Positions 58,802 through 64,000 of a DNA stretch of 64,000 nucleotides are shown in pieces; position 1 is the first letter of the stretch, and each line of letters opens with the position of its first letter. Source of the stretch: Dolomedes plantarius. Its lineage: Eukaryota > Arthropoda > Arachnida > Araneae > Dolomedidae. Below the pieces are notes generated by a model. The model did not search any database. It had not been told where the DNA came from and saw nothing but the letters and a program-made list of their open reading frames with translations. The stretch lies in the NCBI GenBank assembly GCA_907164885.2, contig OU015499.1, positions 163,641,629 to 163,705,628 of the forward strand. Direction: 5' to 3'. The position numbers were made by a program, and so were the translations under genes.

Positions 58802-60183
58802 TCATACAGTGCAGGAAAAAGGTTTCTCTCTTGTGTGGGTGTGGAGATGTCTTTTTGAATTTTTCCGATCTGAAAATGTTTTCTTACATACAATGCATGC
58901 GAAAGGTTTCTCTCCTGTGTGGATGCGGAGATGTGTATCTAAATTACCCTGATGAGAAAATATTTTCTCACATACAGTGCATGCGAAAGGTTTCTCTCCT
59001 GTGTGGGAACGGAGATGTATTTTCAAACTACTGTGTTCAGAAAATGTTTTGTTACATACAACGCAGGCGAGAGGTTTCTCTCCTGTGTGTGTACGGAGAT
59101 GTGTTTTCAAATTACTGTGATCAGAAAAACTTTTCTTACATACAGTGCATGCGAAAGGTTTCTCTCCTGTGTGGGTGCGGAGATGTCTATTTAAATTATC
59201 CTGTTGAGAAAATCTTTTCTCACATACAGAGCACTCGAACTGTTTCTCTCCTGAGTGGGTGTGGACATGTCTATTTAAATGACCCTGTTGAGAAAATCTT
59301 TTCTCACATACAGTGCACTCGAAATGTTTCTCTCCTGTGTGGGTGCGGTGATGTCTATTTAAATGACCCTGTAGACAAAATGTTTTTCCACACACAGTGC
59401 AGGCGAAAGGCTTCTCTCCTGTGTGGGTGCGGAGATGAGTATTTAAATGATATTGTCGAGAAAATCTTTCCTTACATAAAGGGCAAGTGTAAGGTTTCTC
59501 TCCTGTGTGTGTACGGAGATGTGTTTTCAAACTACTGTGTATGGAAAATCTTTTCTTACATAAAGTGCAGGTGAAAGGTTTCTCTCCTGTGTGGGTGCGG
59601 AAATGAGTATTTAAATGACCCTGTAGACAAAATGTTTTTCCACACACAGTGCAGGCGAAAGGCTTCTCTCCTGTGTGGATACGGAGATGTGTATCTAAAG
59701 TACCCTGTTGAGAAAATTTTTTCTCACATACAGTGCATGCGAAAGGTTTCTCTCCTGTGTGGGTGCGGAGATGAGTATTTAAATGATCTTGTCGAGAAAA
59801 TCTTTTCTCACATACAGTGCAGGCAAATGGTTTCTCTCGTGTGTGGGTGCGGAAATGTCTTTTTAAATTATCCTGTATAGAAAATGTTATCCCACACACA
59901 GTGCAGGTGAAAGGTTTTTCCATATGGGTACAGAGAGGATTATCAATAATGTCAGATGAATGATGTCTATTTAAGGCTGTTAACTGTGTAAATGTTCCTT
60001 CAAATAAATTCATTCGAAAATGTTCTCTTCGGTGCAAGGAGGAATCTGTGCACTGGAACTTTTTACATTTTGACTAATTATGCAAGTGTCACATGGAGTG
60101 CATTTATCTTCCCCTTTAGTAGGGTTCTGCTCGCAGGAATAACATTCAATGGAAAGTGTATTTGCGCTGGAAATTAACGACAT
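58802..60183 (-). pseudogene. C2H2 poly-zinc-finger gene, copy C (13 fingers), N-terminus split from the fingers
   Basis: The conserved ATG (60181-60183) opens MSLISSANTLSIECYSCEQN and runs 57 residues to a TGA at 60010-60012, caused by loss of one base relative to copy A. The finger frame has its own ATG at 60011-60013, overlapping that stop as ATGA, and would give about 403 residues beginning [18 protein letters not shown]. It has 13 complete C2H2 fingers, then the same truncated FSCTV-stop end. Fingers 4 and 7 are of the FCLQG type also seen in copy B. Finger 5 (FSIHSS) matches a type in copy A. It could be translated from the internal ATG, making an N-terminally shortened protein, so pseudogene status is probable but not certain. 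Confidence 0.78.
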
Positions 60184-60312
60184 TTAACCTTCTCGCATGC
60201 CGACATTCCTTTACACGATAACTAAAAAACTGTAACTACCAGCAATACGTTGACTTTCTGAATTTTCGGACACCACAAACACATTTGATCTGCACCTAAC
60301 CGCACCGAGAAC

Positions 60313-60338
60313 CTGCAAAGAGAGGAGAAAGGAGTTTC
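60313..60338 (-). promoter_or_regulatory. 3' splice acceptor, copy C
   Basis: Pyrimidine tract plus AG (60314-60313), as in copies A and B. Confidence 0.55.
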
Positions 60339-61080
60339 AATGGGACATATTAACACTGTACCATCACGCTTTTTTCTTATTTTTCACATCAAATGAATAG
60401 CAATATATAAAACTTTATGCTAGGAAATGAGACATCTCTTAACTAATATCTATAAATTATTATTCTGGATTCATCAAACTACTGAGCATTTTAAATGTAT
60501 GGCAATTAGGGCACGAGGTTCCTTAGCCATTCTTATTCTTTTATCCTGGTAGATCATAAGGATGCGCACAGATTTGACATGTTTCGGTTTGTAGGGATCT
60601 CCACGATACCGATATCGGCCCGATCAATAACGTATTAGCAGTATTAATATTTTGCCCTTTATATTCGTGTTAGTTATCGGCAATTAAAATTCATTTCATC
60701 ATCATTTAGTTTTATTCTCTAAGAAATTCTGGAGATGAACATCCGATGAAAAAGTTCAGTTACGATCAGATTAAAAAGTTTATAAATGTAGTAAAATATA
60801 AAATTTTTACAGGAAATAACAAAGAATATGTGGCATATGGGTAAGTTTAGGCATTTTTGTTTGGATTGTAGATTGTTGGCTACAGATATTTTTGTAGATG
60901 TGTGACGCGGTAATAAAATAGTAATATTACACACACTAGAGAAAATTACATCCAGTTAACAAGGCGATATACATAACAAAGACTATAACAGACTATATCG
61001 TTTCATTCGTTAGGTGGCGATCAGAGATTGATCACGTGGGTATTGGCAACCTAGCGATTACATTTATAGCGGCAACACTT
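60339..61080. other. Intergenic/intronic sequence and Copia 3' LTR region, copy C
   Basis: Colinear with 10691-11434. The Copia polypurine tract and LTR start lie near 61070-61090 (minus strand). No gene is seen. Confidence 0.4.
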
Positions 61081-63200
61081 CCCCTCAATACTCACGTACT
61101 AATAATTGGATACACAAGTATCAGCAATACCCAAAATATTTAAATGAAATGCTTTTGTTTACATAATCCTTTCGTAAATATATCGGCACCAGTTTTTCCC
61201 GCAGGTACGAAACTTGCGTTTACTAGTTCATCGTTTAAAGCTTGTCGGACGAAATGATGTCGTATATCTGTGTGCTTTGTCCGATTGTGATGTATAGGAT
61301 TCTCTGCAAATTTCAGAGCGCCAGCATTACCTGTAAACATATTTAAATTTGCTAAATCTTTCAAATCTAATTCTGTCGAGATCTTACGAAGATAAATTGC
61401 CTCTTTAAAACGTTCAGTTAATGACATATATTCCGGCTCAGTTGAGGAGCTGAAGAGCTACCGTTCTCTACTTTTTTTTATTCCCAAGAAATCGCATTTC
61501 CACTTAAAGAAGTAGGCGGTGTAAGATCTCCTGTCTTCTACACAATTTCCCCTGTCGGCGTCAGAATAGCCAATGAAATTATCCTCATATCTAAAAATTA
61601 GTCCATAATTGATTGTACCCTGCAAATAACGTAATACACGTTTTGCTGCAATCCAATGGGTTTAATGATAGCATGACAAAAACTGACTTAGTTTACCAAC
61701 TGCCTGGTACTTATTGCTAAATATATAAATCCTCCGATTAATTCACGGTAAGGTTAATTATTTTCTGTAGGGGTGCTTTTCTCCAATTTAACATTTATGT
61801 CCATGGGAGTTGAAGCAGGAATGGCCTCGGCCATACAATATAGCTCTTAAAAATCTCTGATGTAACCCTCTTGACAAGTTGTAATAATTTCTTCCCCTTG
61901 TTCAAAATCTCTCCCTAAACAATGCTTTACTAATCCTACATATGTAACATATAATTCCTCTTCTAGGTGTTTTCTCAATTTAGGAATCACTTCAGGATCT
62001 TCCACACAATTAAAATATCGTCTACATAAATTGTTATAAAGTTAATTTCTAAATTTGCTTCAAAAATATACACACGAATCTGAACTGGTATTCTTTACAT
62101 CCAAAACCTGTTAGAATTTCATCAATTTCTAAAAACCAAATTTGACCTGATTGTTTTAGACCACATAATTATTTCTTTAGTTTACAAACTTTATTTCCAC
62201 TTTGAAAGTCATTAAACATCTTTTCTGGTGCTTTAAATATTTTACCGTTTTTATTTTCGTTTCACATAGTACATAAAAGTACAACGTTAAACAATTTGGG
62301 GAATTCCATAAAAAAAGTTCTCTTGGAGTGTTTCATTTAAATAAGCTGTACGAGTAGTTATATCAAAATGATTAATGGGTACATTTAATATAGTTGGTAA
62401 GGCTGCTAGTAATGTTATAGAGCTGTGGCGAGAAACAGGAGCAAATGGTTCGCCAAAGTCTACACCTGGCTCTTGCGAGAAACCTTGAGCGACAAGGCGT
62501 GAATTCCGACGCTGAATGCTTCATCTGAAATATACGTATTTATTTCTTAACACAAACCTACTACCTATCACATTTATATTTTTTGGCCTTTCGACTAGTT
62601 GGAAAGTATCATTTTTCCAAATACATTGCATTTCGTTAGCTAGGGCGAGTTTCCATTCTTTTGATTCGGGTTTACTTAGTGCTACGTTAATTGGAATTTC
62701 TGCAATTTGACCCGATTTTTTGTGTCATCACTTTGGTCAGAATAAAAATTTTACTCTTTCTTGGGTCGACCTTCATGTCCTGTGTGAACGATGACTGGGC
62801 GCCTGCGTGCTCCCCTAGGTAGAATTCTTTCTGCTAACAGTTTTTTTATTTCCATCGTTTTTCTTAATTATGGCACAATTCTTTTTAAATGTCAAGGACA
62901 AATCTTTGTTTCAAATCTTGGCAATCGAAAGTAAATTGGTTCTCAAGTCTAGAAGGAGAGAAGATACATCTTGAATGTTAGCGTCTATGATTTTATTTTC
63001 CAATTTGGATTTCAAGTTTACTTTTTCTTAGCAGTAATTCTTGTTGTCGTATTATTTGCTAGTTTGATAATTTTCTCACCTGTATTCCATACGTTTACAA
63101 ATTTTTTTTTTTACTGCGACTAAGATCAGAAGAGCAAACAGAGTCTCAACACCATTTTGTATTCTCTGTCGTTAAATTACCACATCCGTTGGCAAACTTA
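61081..63200 (-). pseudogene. Copia element remnant, copy C (most diverged)
   Basis: RNase H is open at 61427-61140 with LNMFTGNAGALKFAENPIHH, IRHHFVRQALNDELVNASFV and TGADIFTKGL; the catalytic aspartate position reads TGN instead of TDN. The RT parts (about 61900-62500) are badly broken. The protease/pre-integrase part is near 62960-63180. Many substitutions between 61440 and 62600 are absent from the A and B copies, which resemble each other closely here. Confidence 0.8.
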
Positions 63201-64000
63201 TCTTCAGCTAGAAAACCAGTCTTCTGTTCTTGTTTTGGTTTCGACCCTAGTTATGCTAGTTATCACTCACGCAATTTATATTTGTAAATTTTCTCCGGGT
63301 TGTAAAAAAAATATTCCAAATGTGGGGTGTGACTTCAGACTCAACCAGTCACATACTGATTTCATACAGCTCGGTGATTTAGTAAATAAGGAGAATTTCC
63401 CAGCCTTAAAAGAAAAAATAAATTTATATACAGATCAGAAGAAAAATAATTAAATTACACTCCTCCAAATTAAAATTTTGGTTGAAGCACGGTACTCATA
63501 CCGATGCGCGATGTGGGGCAATAATAATTTCTCTGCGGTAACCGTACTCGCTCACTTCATGACGTGCGGAACGGTGTTTGCTTATAAACGGGATTTTTTC
63601 GTACTGAAATGTCGTCTTTACCGCTCCGTAATAAATGATTAATAAATTGATAACTATTGTTTTAACGCTTTATTTGTACATTTCAAAGATATTTGCCTAT
63701 TGTAAAACTTAATTTTCCGAATAAAAAAAGCTTATAAGAGTGAGTGTTGGGGGATTTTTGCTAATTAAAGTGCAATATAATTTAAGATATTTTTGAAAAA
63801 AAAGCTATTTCTTGATATTTCTGTATCAAAAAAATATTGGGTTAATCGGAAGGTGTTGAGGCTGCCGCCAACTTGGCGATTGTTTACTTCCTGTTATGAT
63901 GTACTCTCTTTTCTGGCTACCCCTACGATTCCGTGCGATTGCACCTTCGACGTTAACCCTCTTTACATCTAAACTCAGCATCAGTTTTGATCTCGCTCCC
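63201..64000. other. End of window: sequence downstream of Copia, copy C
   Basis: Colinear with copy A 13600-14390. A 17-base block (cctccgaatatgcggta) present in A and B is missing near 63540. The short MAARSKL-type frame would begin at the very edge. No gene is supported. Confidence 0.35.

Larger units (their letters stand above)
49561..64000. repeat. Tandem array unit, copy C (cut by window end)
   Basis: Third copy, running off the window at the position equivalent to about 14390 in copy A, so the array continues to the right. It keeps the most complete BEL pol remnant. It lacks about 560 bp found in A and B, with the junction near 55183 (equivalent to 30607-31165 in copy B). Its Copia region (61.4-62.6 kb) is the most diverged of the three. 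Confidence 0.92.

Overview
This window is AT-rich animal DNA that looks like an arthropod nuclear genome, most likely a chelicerate such as a spider. That placement is an inference from its transposon families, tRNA-derived SINEs and a C2H2 poly-zinc-finger gene, not from a diagnostic gene. There is no operon, CRISPR array or other prokaryotic feature. Almost everything coding-like is a decayed transposable element. The only convincing host genes are three paralogous C2H2 zinc-finger genes on the minus strand.

The dominant structure is a direct tandem array of a roughly 24-25 kb unit: copy A about 1540-25545, copy B about 25546-49560, copy C about 49561 to the window end. Neither end of the array is in the window. 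Copy C stops in mid-unit, at the equivalent of about 14390 in copy A. The left edge (1-1539) is a hAT transposon inserted into the start of copy A. Anchors move by 24.0-25.7 kb between A and B and by about 24.0-24.1 kb between B and C, the differences being indels.

Each unit, left to right, holds: (1) a decayed BEL/Pao LTR retrotransposon (+) with its 3' LTR; (2) about 3 kb of non-coding sequence; (3) a tRNA-derived SINE (-); (4) a zinc-finger gene (-) with 14, 12 or 13 complete fingers in A, B and C, preceded by a strong 3' splice acceptor; (5) a decayed Copia element (-); (6) a decayed DNA transposon of an uncharacterised arthropod transposase-like family (+), split by a Tigger-like element that itself carries a second SINE and a 343-bp hAT MITE with an 8-bp target-site duplication; (7) 6-7 kb of AT-rich DNA leading into the next BEL element. 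Copy A alone has an extra 1.6 kb composite insertion near 23.3-24.9 kb with a 41-bp perfect palindrome and a Merlin/ISXO2-like transposase fragment.

The main biological interest is the zinc-finger locus. Flanks and fossil transposons are nearly colinear between units, but the finger arrays differ in number, order and predicted DNA-contact residues. Only copy A has an unbroken frame from the conserved ATG into the fingers. Copies B and C have independent one-base indels a few codons apart that separate the N-terminal segment from the fingers. Shared and private lesions also show that different parts of the unit have different copy relationships (B+C closest on the left, A+B closest in the Copia region), which fits unequal crossing-over or gene conversion along the array. 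No sequence search or alignment was run, so all family calls rest on recognised motifs.
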